Source: Allobosea psychrotolerans
Lineage (GTDB): Bacteria; Pseudomonadota; Alphaproteobacteria; Rhizobiales; Beijerinckiaceae
DNA length: 64,000 nt
NCBI RefSeq assembly: GCF_002917105.1
Contig: NZ_PQFZ01000007.1
Span: 199,762 to 263,761, forward strand
Direction: 5' to 3'
Part shown: positions 15,998 through 26,183 of the stretch, in pieces
Numbering within the stretch: the stretch's first letter is position 1
Layout: every line of letters starts with the position of its first letter
Notes under the pieces: generated by a model
The model's input: only the letters and a program-made list of their open reading frames with translations
What the model was told of the DNA's origin: nothing
Database searches by the model: none
Program-made: the position numbers and the translations under genes

Positions 15998-16510
15998 ATG
16001 TCCGGCGCTTCCGACAGCCAAGTCTCGCACAGTCAAATCCCGCGCGGCCTCTCCCGCCGCCCGGTCGAGATCACCACGGCGCTCCTCCTGATCGCGCTCG
16101 GCCTGCTCGTGCTCTATGATTCCTATGGCCGCGGTGCGGGCTGGGACAATGGTCCGCAGAACGGCTTCTTCCCGGCGCGTGTCGGCTGGATCTTCCTGGC
16201 CGCCTCGCTCTTCATCCTGGTGCAGTCCTTCCGCACCGAGAACCGCGTCTTCGTCACCTATGAGCAGCTCGGCCAGGTCGCGCGGGTGTTCGCGCCGCTG
16301 GTGCTGTTCGTGGCGCTGGTCCAGCCGCTCGGCCTCTACGTCGCCGCGGGCATCTTCATCATCGTCTTCATGAGCATCGTCGCGACCTCGCGCTGGTGGG
16401 CGATCGGGCTGACGGCGGTCCTCGTGCCGCTCGCCTGCTTCTGGGTGTTCGAACTGCAGTTTCGCGTACCGCTGCCGAAAGGCCCGTTAGAGGCCCTGCT
16501 CGGCTACTAG
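15998..16510 (+). CDS. TctB-type small membrane subunit
   Basis: A 170-residue protein with four hydrophobic segments: ITTALLLIALGLLVLYDSYG, a second at RVGWIFLAASLFILVQ, a third at LVLFVALVQPLGLYVAAGIF and the last around WWAIGLTAVLVPLACFWVFE, as expected for TctB. The conserved FFPARVGW region precedes the second. It starts 8 bp after the receptor stop. Its TAG stop is the first CTAG box of an intergenic element shared with other genes in this window. Confidence 0.9.
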   Translation: MSGASDSQVSHSQIPRGLSRRPVEITTALLLIALGLLVLYDSYGRGAGWDNGPQNGFFPARVGWIFLAASLFILVQSFRTENRVFVTYEQLGQVARVFAPLVLFVALVQPLGLYVAAGIFIIVFMSIVATSRWWAIGLTAVLVPLACFWVFELQFRVPLPKGPLEALLGY

Positions 16511-16594
16511 AGCAATCTTCCAATTGCCCTATCTCCTTGTTTTGTCGCGTTTTCCTGACGCGAACCGGTATCCACTTCGCTCGAAAACGCTGCT
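16507..16594. repeat. CTAG element, degenerate copy 1
   Basis: The stretch between tctB-like and tctA-like genes matches the 106-bp element seen at 28923-29028 (inverted) and 45147-45252, including CGCGAACCGGTATCCACTTC and GCTCGAAAACGCT. The first CTAG forms the upstream stop codon; the second box is degraded to CTAT (16529-16532) with a shortened loop, and the last box is lost. Confidence 0.8.
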
Positions 16595-16605
16595 GAGGAC
16601 AAGCG

Positions 16606-18129
16606 ATGGATGATTTCTCCTCCCTGATGACCGGCTTCCAGGTCGCACTCTCCTGGCACAATGTCGGCTTCATGGTGATCGGCGTCGTGCTCGGCATCAT
16701 CGTCGGCGTGCTGCCGGGCCTCGGCGGGCCCAACGGCGTCGCGATCCTGCTGCCGCTGACCTTCGGCATGGACCCGACCTCGGCGATCATCCTGCTCTCC
16801 TCGATCTATTGGGGCGCGCTGTTCGGGGGAGCGATCACCTCGATCCTGTTCAACATCCCGGGCGAGGCCTGGTCGGTCGCGACGACCTTCGACGGCTACC
16901 CGATGGCCGTGCAGGGCAAGGCGGCGGAAGCACTGACGGCCGCCTTCACCGCCTCCTTCATCGGCGCGCTCTCGGGCGTGATCCTGATCACGTTCGTGGC
17001 GCCGCTCGTCGCCTCCTTCGCGCTCAGATTCGGGCCGGCCGAGTTCTTTGCCGTGTTCCTCCTGACCTTCTGCTCCTTCATCGGCATGGGGCGCGAGAAC
17101 CGCGCCAAAATCCTGGCCTCGCTCTGCATCGGCTTCCTGCTCGCGGCGGTCGGGCTCGATTCGATCTCGGGCGATCTGCGCATGACGTTCGGATCGACCG
17201 AATTGATGCGCGGCTTCGATTTCCTGGTCGTGGTGATCGGCCTGTTCGGCGTCAGCGAAATCCTGCTGACCGTCGAGGAAGGGCTGGTCTTCAAGGGCAA
17301 GCAGGCCAAGATCGACCTCAAGGTGGTGCTGCGGACCTGGGCCGGGCTGCCGCGCTATTGGGCGACGCTCCTGCGCTCGGCCATCGTCGGCATGTGGATG
17401 GGCGTGACGCCGGGCGGGGCGATCGCCGCCTCCTTCATGGGTTACGGCCTCGCCAAGCGCTTCTCGCGGCAGCCCGACAGCTTCGGCAAGGGCAATATCG
17501 AAGGCGTGCTCGCACCCGAAACCGCGGCCCATGCGGCGGGCACCAGCGCGCTCCTGCCGATGCTGGCGCTCGGCATTCCAGGCTCGGCGACGGCTGCCGT
17601 GCTGCTCGGCGGCCTGCTGGTCTGGGGGCTGCAGCCGGGGCCATTGCTCTTCGTCGAGCAGAAGCAGTTCGTCTGGGGGCTGATCGCCTCGATGTATCTC
17701 GGCAATCTCGCCGGGCTTGTCATCGTGCTGGCGACCGTGCCGCTGTTTGCGGCGATCATGCGCATCCCGTTTTCCTATGTCGCGCCGGTGATCCTGATCG
17801 TCTGCGCCATCGGCGCCTATACGATCTCGAACTCGATCTTCGACATCTGGCTGATGCTGGGCTTCGGCCTCGTCGGTTATGTCTTCAAGAAGCTCGATTA
17901 TCCGCTCGCGCCTCTCGTATTGGCGCTGGTGCTCGGCGACAGGGCCGAGGACTCGTTTCGCCAGGCGCTGCTCGGCTCGGGCGGCAGCCTCAAGGTCTTC
18001 GCCGCCAACGGGCTGGTGACGACGCTGGTCGGGCTGGCGCTTCTCCTGCTGCTCTGGGGGCCGGTCATGGATGGTGTCGGCGCCTTGCGGCGACGCGGCC
18101 AGCCAGTCGCAGCGAAGGCGGCTGAATAG
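16606..18129 (+). CDS. TctA-type large permease subunit
   Basis: A 507-residue polytopic membrane protein. The TctA motif GVLPGLGGPNGVAILLPL lies near residue 35-52 and a second family motif, VTPGGAIAASFMGYGLAKRF, near 268. About ten to twelve hydrophobic segments are visible. It forms the channel of the TTT transporter with the upstream TctB protein and takes substrate from the periplasmic receptor using ion gradients. A CTAG element fills the 95 bp before the start, so expression may be tuned relative to the first two genes. Confidence 0.94.
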   Translation: MDDFSSLMTGFQVALSWHNVGFMVIGVVLGIIVGVLPGLGGPNGVAILLPLTFGMDPTSAIILLSSIYWGALFGGAITSILFNIPGEAWSVATTFDGYPMAVQGKAAEALTAAFTASFIGALSGVILITFVAPLVASFALRFGPAEFFAVFLLTFCSFIGMGRENRAKILASLCIGFLLAAVGLDSISGDLRMTFGSTELMRGFDFLVVVIGLFGVSEILLTVEEGLVFKGKQAKIDLKVVLRTWAGLPRYWATLLRSAIVGMWMGVTPGGAIAASFMGYGLAKRFSRQPDSFGKGNIEGVLAPETAAHAAGTSALLPMLALGIPGSATAAVLLGGLLVWGLQPGPLLFVEQKQFVWGLIASMYLGNLAGLVIVLATVPLFAAIMRIPFSYVAPVILIVCAIGAYTISNSIFDIWLMLGFGLVGYVFKKLDYPLAPLVLALVLGDRAEDSFRQALLGSGGSLKVFAANGLVTTLVGLALLLLLWGPVMDGVGALRRRGQPVAAKAAE

Positions 18130-18138
18130 GATGGGTCC

Positions 18139-18252
18139 GTTATTGCGAGCGAAGCGAAGCAATCCAGGAGCCGTGGAGCGAGCCGTTCTGGATTGCTTCG
18201 CGGAGCCTGTACTTGGGCTTGCCGAAGGCAAGACCCGGATGCTCGCAATGAC
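18139..18252. repeat. REP-like palindrome, copy C, with internal insert
   Basis: The left arm (18139-18167) matches copies A and B. The right arm is split: CTGGATTGCTTCG at 18188-18200 and GCTCGCAATGAC at 18241-18252, separated by about 40 bp that hold a small hairpin of their own (GGGCTTGCC with GGCAAGACCC). It lies just before the FAD/Fe-S oxidoreductase start. Confidence 0.75.
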
Positions 18253-18282
18253 GATCGCTACCGGCGAGGCCGAGATACCACA

Positions 18283-21222
18283 ATGACGCTGGCACAGCCT
18301 TTCGCCAAATCCCATTCCCGCAATCTCGGCCTCGAACGCCGCCTCGCCCAGACGCTGGAAGGCGAGGTGCGCTTCGACGCCTTCACGCGCGGCCGCTACG
18401 CCACCGACGCCTCGATCTACCAGATCATCCCACAGGGCGTGGTCTTCCCGAAATCGGAAGCCGATATCGCGGCCGCGCTGACGATCGCCGCCGAGCACGG
18501 CGTGCCGGTGATCGCGCGCGGCGGCGGCACCTCGCAGAACGGCCAGCCGATCGGCGATGCGCTGATCCTCGACATGAGCCGGCATTTCAACGCGATCCGC
18601 GACTACGACCCGGCCGCCGGCACGATCTCGGTCGCGCCCGGCCTCGTGCTGGAGGCGCTCAACGCGCATGTCCGGAAGGATGGGCTGTTCTTCCCCGTGG
18701 AGCCATCGACCGCCAGCCGCTGCACCATCGGTGGGATGACCGGCAACAACTCCTCGGGCGCGCGCTCGCTGCGCTATGGCAAGACGGTCGACAATGTCAT
18801 CGCCATGAAGGCGCTGTTCCATGACGGCGAGCCCTTCGCGCTGGGCGACGGCTTTGCCGGAGACAATCAGTCGATCAGGGCACGCGACCTGATGACGCGG
18901 ATGCTCAAGCTCGCCGACGGGCACCGAGCCGAGATCGAGGCGATCTTCCCCAAGGTTCAGCGCCGCGTCGGCGGCTATAATCTCGACGAGCTCCTGCCTG
19001 CCCGGCCGAACCTCTCGCATCTGCTGGTCGGCTCGGAGGGCACGCTCGCCATCACCACCGAGGCGACGCTGAAGCTCTCGCCGCTGCCGGCGCATCGCGT
19101 CATGGGGGTCTGCCATTTCCCGAGCTTCCGCTCGGCGATGGAGACGACGCGCCATATCGTGGCGCTCGGCCCGGTCGCGGTCGAGCTCGTCGACAACAAT
19201 GTGCTCGTGCTCGGCGCCGACATCCCGCTCTTCGTGCGCACGCTCGCCGACATCACCAGGGGCGAGCCCAACTGCCTGCTGCTGGTCGAATTCGCCGGCG
19301 ACGATCTTTCCGCGCTCAAGCACGATCTCAAGCGCCTCGACCAGTGCATGGCCGATCACGGCTTTACTGATGCCGTCGTCGAGGTGGTCGAGCCCGCCAG
19401 GCAGAAACCGGTCTGGGAGGTGCGCGAGGCCTGCCTCAACATCATGATGTCGATGAAGGGCGACGGGAAGCCGGTCTCCTTCATCGAGGATTGCGCCGTC
19501 CCGCTCGAACATCTCGCCGATTATACCGACGCCGTCACCGCGCTGTTCGAACGCCATGGCACGCGCGGCACCTGGTATGCCCATGCCTCGGTCGGCTGCC
19601 TGCATGTCCGCCCGATCCTGAACATGAAGGACGAGGCCGGGGTCAAGGCGATGCGCGGCATCGCCGAGGAGGCCTGCGAATTGGTGCGCAGCTTCAAGGG
19701 CTCCTATTCCGGCGAACATGGCGACGGCATCTCGCGCTCGGAATTCGTCGAGCCGATGTTCGGCGGCCCCCTCACCCGCGCCTTCGAGCAGGTCAAGGAC
19801 GGCTTCGACCCCGACAACCGCTTGAACCCCGGCAAGATCGTGCGCCCGCTCAGGATGGACGATCGCAGCCTGATGCGCTTCGCACCCGGCTACGCCACGC
19901 CGATCCCGGCCGAGACGGCGCTCGACTGGTCCGACTGGGGCGGGCTCGGCGGCGCCGTCGAGATGTGCAACAACAACGGCACCTGCCGGAAGATGACCGG
20001 CGGCACGATGTGCCCCTCCTGGCGTGCCACGCAGGACGAGACGCATCTGACGCGCGGGCGGGCGAACAGCTTGAGGCTCGCCATCTCCGGCCAGCTCGGG
20101 CCGGACGCCTTCACCTCACCGGAGATGAAGGAGACGCTCGATCTCTGCGTCTCCTGCAAGGGCTGCAAGCGCGACTGCCCGACCGGCGTCGACATGGCGC
20201 GCATGAAGATCGAGTTCCTGCACCACTACCATCAGCGCCACGGTCTGCCGCTGAAGGAGCGCCTGATCGCCTGGCTGCCGCGCTATGCGCCTTATGCGGC
20301 CAGGCTCGCCCCGCTGATGAACCTGCGCGACCGCATTCCGCTGCTGGCGCGACTCTCCGAGCGCTGGCTCGGCTTCAGCGCGCGGCGCTCGCTGCCGGTC
20401 TGGCGCAGGGCCTGGACGCAAGGCGGGCGCTCCGCGACGCCGGGCGACGTCAAGGGCGACGGCCGCGACCTCGTGCTCTTCGGCGACAGCTTCAACCGCT
20501 ATTTCGAGCGCGAGAACCTCGAAGCCGCCGAGCGCGTGCTGGCGGCCGGCAGCTATCGCCTGCACAAGGTCGAGCCCAGGGATGGTGGCCGGCCGCTCTG
20601 CTGCGGCCGCACCTTCCTCTCAGCCGGCCTCGTTGACGAGGCGCGCATCGAGGCGAAACGAACGCTCGAAGCGCTCGCCCCCTATGTCGCCAAGGGCGCG
20701 CGCATCGTCGGCCTCGAACCCTCCTGCCTGCTGACTTTCCGCGACGAATTCGGCGCAATTCTGCCCAAGGCGGAGGTCGAGCCGGTGGCGAGCGCTGCCT
20801 TCCTGCTCGAAGAGCTTCTGGCCGCCGACCTCAAGGCGGGGACAACCACCTTGCCCCTCAAGGACCAGGCCGGCCGCATCGCGCATCTGCACGGCCACTG
20901 CCACCAGAAGGCTTTCGCGGCGATGGGCGCGGTCGAGGCGACCTTGCGCGCCATTCCCGGCCTCGATGTCCGCCCGATCGAATCGAGCTGCTGCGGCATG
21001 TCGGGCGCCTTCGGCTATGGCGCGGCGACGATCGACGTCTCCTTCGCCATGGGCGAGCTCGCCTTGCTGCCGGCCGTGCGCAAGGCCGGCGCGGGTGACC
21101 TCATCGTCGCTGACGGCACGAGCTGCCGGCACCAGATCCATGACGGCGCAGGGCGCGAAGCGATGCATGTCGCGCGCGTGCTCGCCGAGGCTCTGGAGGA
21201 CAAAGCCCGCCAGACAAGCTGA
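18283..21222 (+). CDS. YdiJ-like FAD and 4Fe-4S hydroxyacid oxidoreductase
   Basis: A 979-residue fusion. Residues about 40-240 are an FAD-binding-4 domain (VIARGGGTSQNGQPIGDALI, TIGGMTGNNSSGARSLRYGK), then an FAD-oxidase C-terminal domain to about 530 with HASVGCLHVRPILN and SGEHGDGISRSEF. Cys at 562, 568 and 577, and CxxCxxCxxxC at 622, 625, 628 and 632, are iron-sulfur ligands. Two Cys-rich CCG-type segments follow (RPLCCGRTFLS, IESSCCGMSGAFGYG). This layout matches YdiJ and related D-2-hydroxyacid dehydrogenases that feed electrons to the respiratory chain. ATG 18283 is chosen because earlier in-frame codons lie in repeat DNA. Its place after a TctCBA operon suggests oxidation of the imported acid. 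Confidence 0.92.
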   Translation: MTLAQPFAKSHSRNLGLERRLAQTLEGEVRFDAFTRGRYATDASIYQIIPQGVVFPKSEADIAAALTIAAEHGVPVIARGGGTSQNGQPIGDALILDMSRHFNAIRDYDPAAGTISVAPGLVLEALNAHVRKDGLFFPVEPSTASRCTIGGMTGNNSSGARSLRYGKTVDNVIAMKALFHDGEPFALGDGFAGDNQSIRARDLMTRMLKLADGHRAEIEAIFPKVQRRVGGYNLDELLPARPNLSHLLVGSEGTLAITTEATLKLSPLPAHRVMGVCHFPSFRSAMETTRHIVALGPVAVELVDNNVLVLGADIPLFVRTLADITRGEPNCLLLVEFAGDDLSALKHDLKRLDQCMADHGFTDAVVEVVEPARQKPVWEVREACLNIMMSMKGDGKPVSFIEDCAVPLEHLADYTDAVTALFERHGTRGTWYAHASVGCLHVRPILNMKDEAGVKAMRGIAEEACELVRSFKGSYSGEHGDGISRSEFVEPMFGGPLTRAFEQVKDGFDPDNRLNPGKIVRPLRMDDRSLMRFAPGYATPIPAETALDWSDWGGLGGAVEMCNNNGTCRKMTGGTMCPSWRATQDETHLTRGRANSLRLAISGQLGPDAFTSPEMKETLDLCVSCKGCKRDCPTGVDMARMKIEFLHHYHQRHGLPLKERLIAWLPRYAPYAARLAPLMNLRDRIPLLARLSERWLGFSARRSLPVWRRAWTQGGRSATPGDVKGDGRDLVLFGDSFNRYFERENLEAAERVLAAGSYRLHKVEPRDGGRPLCCGRTFLSAGLVDEARIEAKRTLEALAPYVAKGARIVGLEPSCLLTFRDEFGAILPKAEVEPVASAAFLLEELLAADLKAGTTTLPLKDQAGRIAHLHGHCHQKAFAAMGAVEATLRAIPGLDVRPIESSCCGMSGAFGYGAATIDVSFAMGELALLPAVRKAGAGDLIVADGTSCRHQIHDGAGREAMHVARVLAEALEDKARQTS

Positions 21223-21264
21223 TCAACGACCCGGCAAACGGGCGATCCAACGGGAGGAACGACC

Positions 21265-22599
21265 ATGCTACGGACGACGCTTCTCTGCAGCGCGATGGCG
21301 CTCGGTTTCACGGCATATGCGGACAGGGGCATGGCGAAGGACTATTTTTTAGCGAGCGGACGCTGGGACAATGTCGTGCTGGTGATCGATCTCGACAAAG
21401 CGCTCGACCCCGCCAATGACGGCACGCCGAAGGCGGTGGTGAACCGCCTGCGCGTCACGCCCGATATCGAGGTCGACGGCAAGACCGTGATTTCAAGCGG
21501 CCAGCCGATCTCGATCGCGATCGCGCCCGACAACAAGCGCGCCTATGTCGTCAACCATTCCGGCCGCTCGACGCCTGCCGCAGCGGCCGCCTTCCAGCAT
21601 GGCCATGCCGGCACCGTCACGGTCATCGACCTGGTGAAGGCGCTCGATCCGGCCAGCAACGACACGCTCGCCGCCGTCGCGGGCTATATCGAGACGGAAG
21701 GTTTTGGGCCGACCGGCTTCGCCATTGCGGCGGACGGCAAGCATGCGGTGCTCGCCCATGCCGAGCGCGAAGGCGACGAGGATGGCGGTCGCCATCTCAG
21801 CATCGTCGATCTCGCCAGCAACAGGGTGATCCGCAGGGTCGAACAGGCCTATGGCAAGCCGGGCTTCCCCTGCCCGCCCGATCCGGTGCCGCATCGCGCG
21901 CCCGATCCGAAATTCGGCTGCTTCCCCGACACCAATGGCGTGACGATCAGCCCGCTCGGCGGCGGCACGATCTTCGGGGCCAATGGCGGCACCGACGACA
22001 TCACCGTGATGAGCCTGCAGAAGGCGATCGCCGGCGAGGCCGGCGCAGAGCTCGCACGCATCCCGGTGCAGGCCGGCGGCTTCGGCATCTCGGTGAGCCC
22101 GGACGGCAGGCTCGTCGCCCATGCCTCCCGCGAAAGCGCGCAGACCGACATCCCCGGCAACACGGTCTCGATCATCGATGTCGAGAAAGCCTTGTCCGAC
22201 CCCGCCAAAGCCGAGGTCGCGCGCGTGCTGGTCGGCACCGACGACAAGGCCACTCCGACCCGGCCTTTCGTGGCGGCCTTCCTGCCGGACGGAAAGCGCA
22301 TCCTCTCCACGCATTTCCGCGCCAACAACATCGACATCATCGATGTCGCCAAGGCGATCGCGGGTGGGCCCGCGACGATCCGGCGGGTCGAACTGAAGAC
22401 GCCGGGCGGCGAGCCCTCGCGCCCGCGCGGCATCGCGATCACGCCCGACGGCAAATACGCCGCCATCACCGGCGCGCCCAAGGGCAAGCCGAACTCCAGC
22501 ATCGTCTGGATCGTCGATCTCGCAAGCTATGAGGTGAAGGGCCGTGTCACCGGAATCGGCAATGAAAGCTACATGATCGGCGTGTTCCAGGCGCCGTAA
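21265..22599 (+). CDS. secreted beta-propeller (YncE-like) protein
   Basis: A 444-residue protein with a short N-terminal signal-like segment (LLCSAMALGFTAYADRGMAK) and repeated propeller blades: VVLVIDLDKALDPANDGTPK, GTVTVIDLVKALDPASNDTL, NTVSIIDVEKALSDPAKAEV and NIDIIDVAKAI, each followed by a phrase like ISIAIAPDNKRAYVVNHSG. This is typical of YncE-like seven-bladed propellers that act as periplasmic binding or scaffold proteins. GGGAGG stands 8 bp before ATG. It follows the YdiJ-like gene by 42 bp and may be the last gene of that operon. A role in quinoprotein or metal metabolism is possible but not shown. Confidence 0.85.
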   Translation: MLRTTLLCSAMALGFTAYADRGMAKDYFLASGRWDNVVLVIDLDKALDPANDGTPKAVVNRLRVTPDIEVDGKTVISSGQPISIAIAPDNKRAYVVNHSGRSTPAAAAAFQHGHAGTVTVIDLVKALDPASNDTLAAVAGYIETEGFGPTGFAIAADGKHAVLAHAEREGDEDGGRHLSIVDLASNRVIRRVEQAYGKPGFPCPPDPVPHRAPDPKFGCFPDTNGVTISPLGGGTIFGANGGTDDITVMSLQKAIAGEAGAELARIPVQAGGFGISVSPDGRLVAHASRESAQTDIPGNTVSIIDVEKALSDPAKAEVARVLVGTDDKATPTRPFVAAFLPDGKRILSTHFRANNIDIIDVAKAIAGGPATIRRVELKTPGGEPSRPRGIAITPDGKYAAITGAPKGKPNSSIVWIVDLASYEVKGRVTGIGNESYMIGVFQAP

Positions 22600-22726
22600 T
22601 CCTGACGCCACAGCCCTTTTCGCCATCCGGACAGGCGGCGCGCGGCCAAGCACGCCTTTGCGCTTGCCGTAATCTGCGATCCCGGCCACATGTCAGAGGT
22701 CTCTTAGAACTCCACCAGAGCGCCTC

Positions 22727-25700
22727 ATGCTGGCCCCGCACGACCCATATGCTTTCCTGGAGAATGGCGGCGAGACCGGCGCACTCATCGCGCAATTCGA
22801 CTGGTCGCGGACGCCGTTGGGGCCGATCGAGAGCTGGCCGCAGAGCCTGCGCACCACCACGGCACTGGCGCTCAGTTCGCCGCTACCGGTCGTGATGCTG
22901 TGGGGGCCGGAGGGCACGCTGATCTACAATGATGGCTATGCCGCCTTTGCCGGCAAGCGCCACCCTGCCCTGCTCGGCGCCAAGGTGCTGGAGGGCTGGC
23001 CGGAAGCGGCCGAACTCAACGCCCGCGTGCTCGACACCGTGCTCGCCGGCGGCACGCTCTCTTTGCGTGAACAGCGCCTCGCCTTGAACCGGCGCGGCGT
23101 GCCGGAGGATTGCTGGCTCGACCTCGACTACATGCCGATCCTCGGCGAGGACGGCCGCCCGGCCGGCGTCTTCGCCGTGGTCATCGAGATCACCGAACGA
23201 GTCCGCACCGAACAGCGGCTCAAGATCGCGCAGGAGGCCGGCGGCGTCGGCGTCTTCGAATGGTATCCCGAAAGCGGCCTGCTCGACGTCTCCGACGAAT
23301 ATCGTCGCATCTGGGCCATTCCGCCGGAGGTGCAGGTCACCGACGATCTGCTCGTCAGCCTGCTGCATCCCGATGACCGCGCCTTGTCGGGGCCGGAGCG
23401 CCTGACCGAGGCCAATCCCCTCGCCTATGCGGAATATCGCCGCTTCGACCCCGCCACCGGCGAGACCCGTTGGATCGCGCGACAGGGCGAGGCGGTCTCG
23501 ACGCCCGAGAGCGGGCAGCGCCGTTTCGTCGGCGTCTGCTTCGACATCACGCCGCGCAAGGCGGCCGAGGACGCGCTGCGCGCCAGCGAGGCGCGCTGGC
23601 GCAATCTGTTCGAGCAGATGCAGGAGGGCTTCTTCATCGCCGAGGCGGTGCGCGATGCCGCCGGGACAATGGTCGATTTCCGCTTCGTCGAGATGAATCC
23701 GGCCTTCGAGGCGCGCACCGACGTCAGGATGGCCGATGCGATCGGCCGCAATGTCAGCGAGATCATCCCGAACCTGCCGCCCGAGCTGATCACGACCTAT
23801 GCCATCGTGCTTGAGACCGGCAAGCCGGCACGCTACGAGATCAATGTCCCGTCGATGAAGCATCGCTGGTTCGAGGCGCGGGCAAGGCGCATCGGGCCGG
23901 ACCGCTTCTCGGTGCTGTTCCTCGACATCACCGGCCGCAAGAAGGCGGAAGCCGCGCTCAGAGAAAGCGAGGCGCGCTTCCGCACGCTTTCGCAATCCAT
24001 GCCGAACCATGTCTGGACCGCCAGGCCCGACGGCCAGCTCGACTGGTTCAACGAGCGCATCTACGCCTTCACCGGAGCGGCCCCCGGCACGCTCGACGGC
24101 GAGGCCTGGATGGCGGTGGTCCATCCCGAGGATGTGGCGAGCACCGCCGCCTCCTGGGAGAACGCCCGGCGCGACGGCACTCCCTACGAGACCGAATTCA
24201 GGCTTCGCCGCCACGACGGCACATTCCGTTGGCATATCGCCCGCGCGATGCCCGCCCATGACGAGCACGGCACGATCACGCGCTGGGTCGGCACCAACAC
24301 TGATATCGACGCGCAGAAGACGGCGGAGGCCGCGCTTGCCGACCTCGCCGACACGCTGGAGGAGCGCGTCGCCGCTCGCACCGCCGAACTCGCCAAGGCC
24401 GAGGAGGCGCTGCGCCACAGCCAGAAGATGGAAGCCATCGGCAACCTGACCGGCGGCATCGCCCATGACTTCAACAACCTGCTGCAGGTCATCAGCGGCA
24501 ACCTGCAATTGCTGTCGCGGGAGGTCGCGGGCGACGAGAGAGCCGAAAAGCGCGTCGACAACGCCATGGCCGGCGTCGCGCGCGGCTCCAAGCTCGCAGC
24601 CCAACTGCTGGCCTTCGGCCGCCGCCAGCCGCTGGAGCCCAAGGTCGTCAATGTCGGCCGCCTGATCCGCGACATGGACGACCTGCTGCGGCGTACTTTG
24701 GGCGACGCGATCGAGATCGAGAGCAGCATCGCCGGCGGGCTGTGGCACACGCTGGTCGACCCGGCCAATGTCGAGAATGCCATCCTCAACCTCGCGATCA
24801 ATTCGCGCGACGCCATGGATGGCCAGGGCCGATTGACGATCGAGGCCGGCAACGCCTTCCTCGACGACGCCTATAGCGGCGCCCATCGCGACGTCGCTGC
24901 GGGGCAATATGTCCAGATCTCGGTCACCGACACCGGCTCGGGCATGAGCCGCGAGGTCATGGACCAGATCTTCGAGCCGTTCTTCTCGACCAAGCCGCAG
25001 GGCAAGGGCACCGGACTCGGCCTGTCCATGGTTTATGGCTTCGTCAAGCAGTCCGGCGGCCATGTGAAGGTCTATAGCGAGCCCGGCCAGGGCACGACGA
25101 TCAAGCTCTATCTGCCGCGCTCGCTCCAGACCGAGGACATGCTGGTGGAGAGGGACGCAGGCCCGGTCACCGGTGGCAGCGAGACCATCCTCGTCGTCGA
25201 GGATGACGAGGCGGTGCGCGAGACCGTGATCGCGCTTCTGGGCGAGCTCGGCTATCGTGTGCTGAAGGCGCCCGACGCCCAGAGCGCGCTCGCGGTCATC
25301 GAGAGCGGGGTCGCGATCGACCTGCTCTTCACCGATGTCGTCATGCCCGGCCCGCTGACGAGTCCGGAGCTGGCGCGCAAGGCCAAGGAGCGGCTGCCTC
25401 AGCTCAGCGTCTTGTTCACCTCCGGCTATACCGAGAACTCGATCGTCCATGGCGGGCGGCTCGACGAGGGCGTCAACCTGCTCTCGAAGCCCTATGGGCG
25501 CGAGGCGCTGGCGCGGAAGATCCGCCAGGTTCTGGTGCAGGACGGCAAGACGCCGTCCTATGAGACCGTCCGGCCCCAGCCGAAAAGCGCTGCGCAGAAG
25601 GCGGCGTTGCAGGCCGCGACCGCCCCGGTGCCCGAACCGGCGCGCCGGAGCAACCTGACCGTGCTCGTCTGCGAGGACGACGCCATCATCCGCATGGACA

Positions 25701-25999
25701 CCGCCGACATGGTCCAGGATCTCGGCCATGTCGCCATCGAGGCGGAGAACGGGCTGAAAGCGCTCGAGATCGCGACGGGGCGCAATGTCGACATCCTGCT
25801 GACGGATGTCGGCCTGCCCGATATCTCGGGCAGCGAACTGGCGCACAGGTTGCGCGCATTGAAGCCCGAGCTCGCCATCATCTTCGCCACCGGCCGCGAC
25901 CAGGTCGAGGGCTTCGAAGGCGCGGCCCGCACCGCGCTGCTGAAAAAGCCCTATCGGCTGCACACGCTGGAGAAGATTCTCGGCTCGATCCTGGATTGA
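22727..25999 (+). CDS. hybrid histidine kinase with PAS domains and two receivers
   Basis: A 1090-residue cytoplasmic sensor with no membrane segment. Several PAS/PAC-type modules fill residues about 35-545, each ending in phrases such as [12 protein letters not shown] and [18 protein letters not shown] coiled segment leads to the HisKA box [20 protein letters not shown] with His580, then a GHKL ATPase with [12 protein letters not shown] and [20 protein letters not shown]. Two receiver domains follow with phospho-acceptors Asp870 ([10 protein letters not shown]) and Asp1027 ([12 protein letters not shown]). It resembles the HWE-neighbouring soluble PAS hybrid kinases common in Hyphomicrobiales. 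There is no linked response regulator gene, so output targets are unknown. Confidence 0.92.
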   Translation: MLAPHDPYAFLENGGETGALIAQFDWSRTPLGPIESWPQSLRTTTALALSSPLPVVMLWGPEGTLIYNDGYAAFAGKRHPALLGAKVLEGWPEAAELNARVLDTVLAGGTLSLREQRLALNRRGVPEDCWLDLDYMPILGEDGRPAGVFAVVIEITERVRTEQRLKIAQEAGGVGVFEWYPESGLLDVSDEYRRIWAIPPEVQVTDDLLVSLLHPDDRALSGPERLTEANPLAYAEYRRFDPATGETRWIARQGEAVSTPESGQRRFVGVCFDITPRKAAEDALRASEARWRNLFEQMQEGFFIAEAVRDAAGTMVDFRFVEMNPAFEARTDVRMADAIGRNVSEIIPNLPPELITTYAIVLETGKPARYEINVPSMKHRWFEARARRIGPDRFSVLFLDITGRKKAEAALRESEARFRTLSQSMPNHVWTARPDGQLDWFNERIYAFTGAAPGTLDGEAWMAVVHPEDVASTAASWENARRDGTPYETEFRLRRHDGTFRWHIARAMPAHDEHGTITRWVGTNTDIDAQKTAEAALADLADTLEERVAARTAELAKAEEALRHSQKMEAIGNLTGGIAHDFNNLLQVISGNLQLLSREVAGDERAEKRVDNAMAGVARGSKLAAQLLAFGRRQPLEPKVVNVGRLIRDMDDLLRRTLGDAIEIESSIAGGLWHTLVDPANVENAILNLAINSRDAMDGQGRLTIEAGNAFLDDAYSGAHRDVAAGQYVQISVTDTGSGMSREVMDQIFEPFFSTKPQGKGTGLGLSMVYGFVKQSGGHVKVYSEPGQGTTIKLYLPRSLQTEDMLVERDAGPVTGGSETILVVEDDEAVRETVIALLGELGYRVLKAPDAQSALAVIESGVAIDLLFTDVVMPGPLTSPELARKAKERLPQLSVLFTSGYTENSIVHGGRLDEGVNLLSKPYGREALARKIRQVLVQDGKTPSYETVRPQPKSAAQKAALQAATAPVPEPARRSNLTVLVCEDDAIIRMDTADMVQDLGHVAIEAENGLKALEIATGRNVDILLTDVGLPDISGSELAHRLRALKPELAIIFATGRDQVEGFEGAARTALLKKPYRLHTLEKILGSILD

Positions 26000-26183
26000 G
26001 AAGCGCCGCACGCCGTCTTCCGTATCGGAACATCGCTTGCGTTTGCAGCGCAGGGCGCGTGCAGGCTTGCGCATGGCCAGGCATGCTGCGCTGCGGCTAG
26101 ACTTGCCCGAACGCGGACGAACCTGCCCCTTCGAAAGCCCGCTCCATTCCAAACCCTGCCCCATTCAAGGCGAACCGACCACG

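Noticed and set aside
16507..20046. Long open frame on the minus strand opposite the tctA-like and YdiJ-like genes
   Set aside because: Same reason: composition is that of a frame shadow, and the + strand genes have intact motifs.
22883..26164. Long minus-strand open frame opposite the hybrid histidine kinase
   Set aside because: No recognisable motif; the + strand has complete PAS, kinase and receiver domains.
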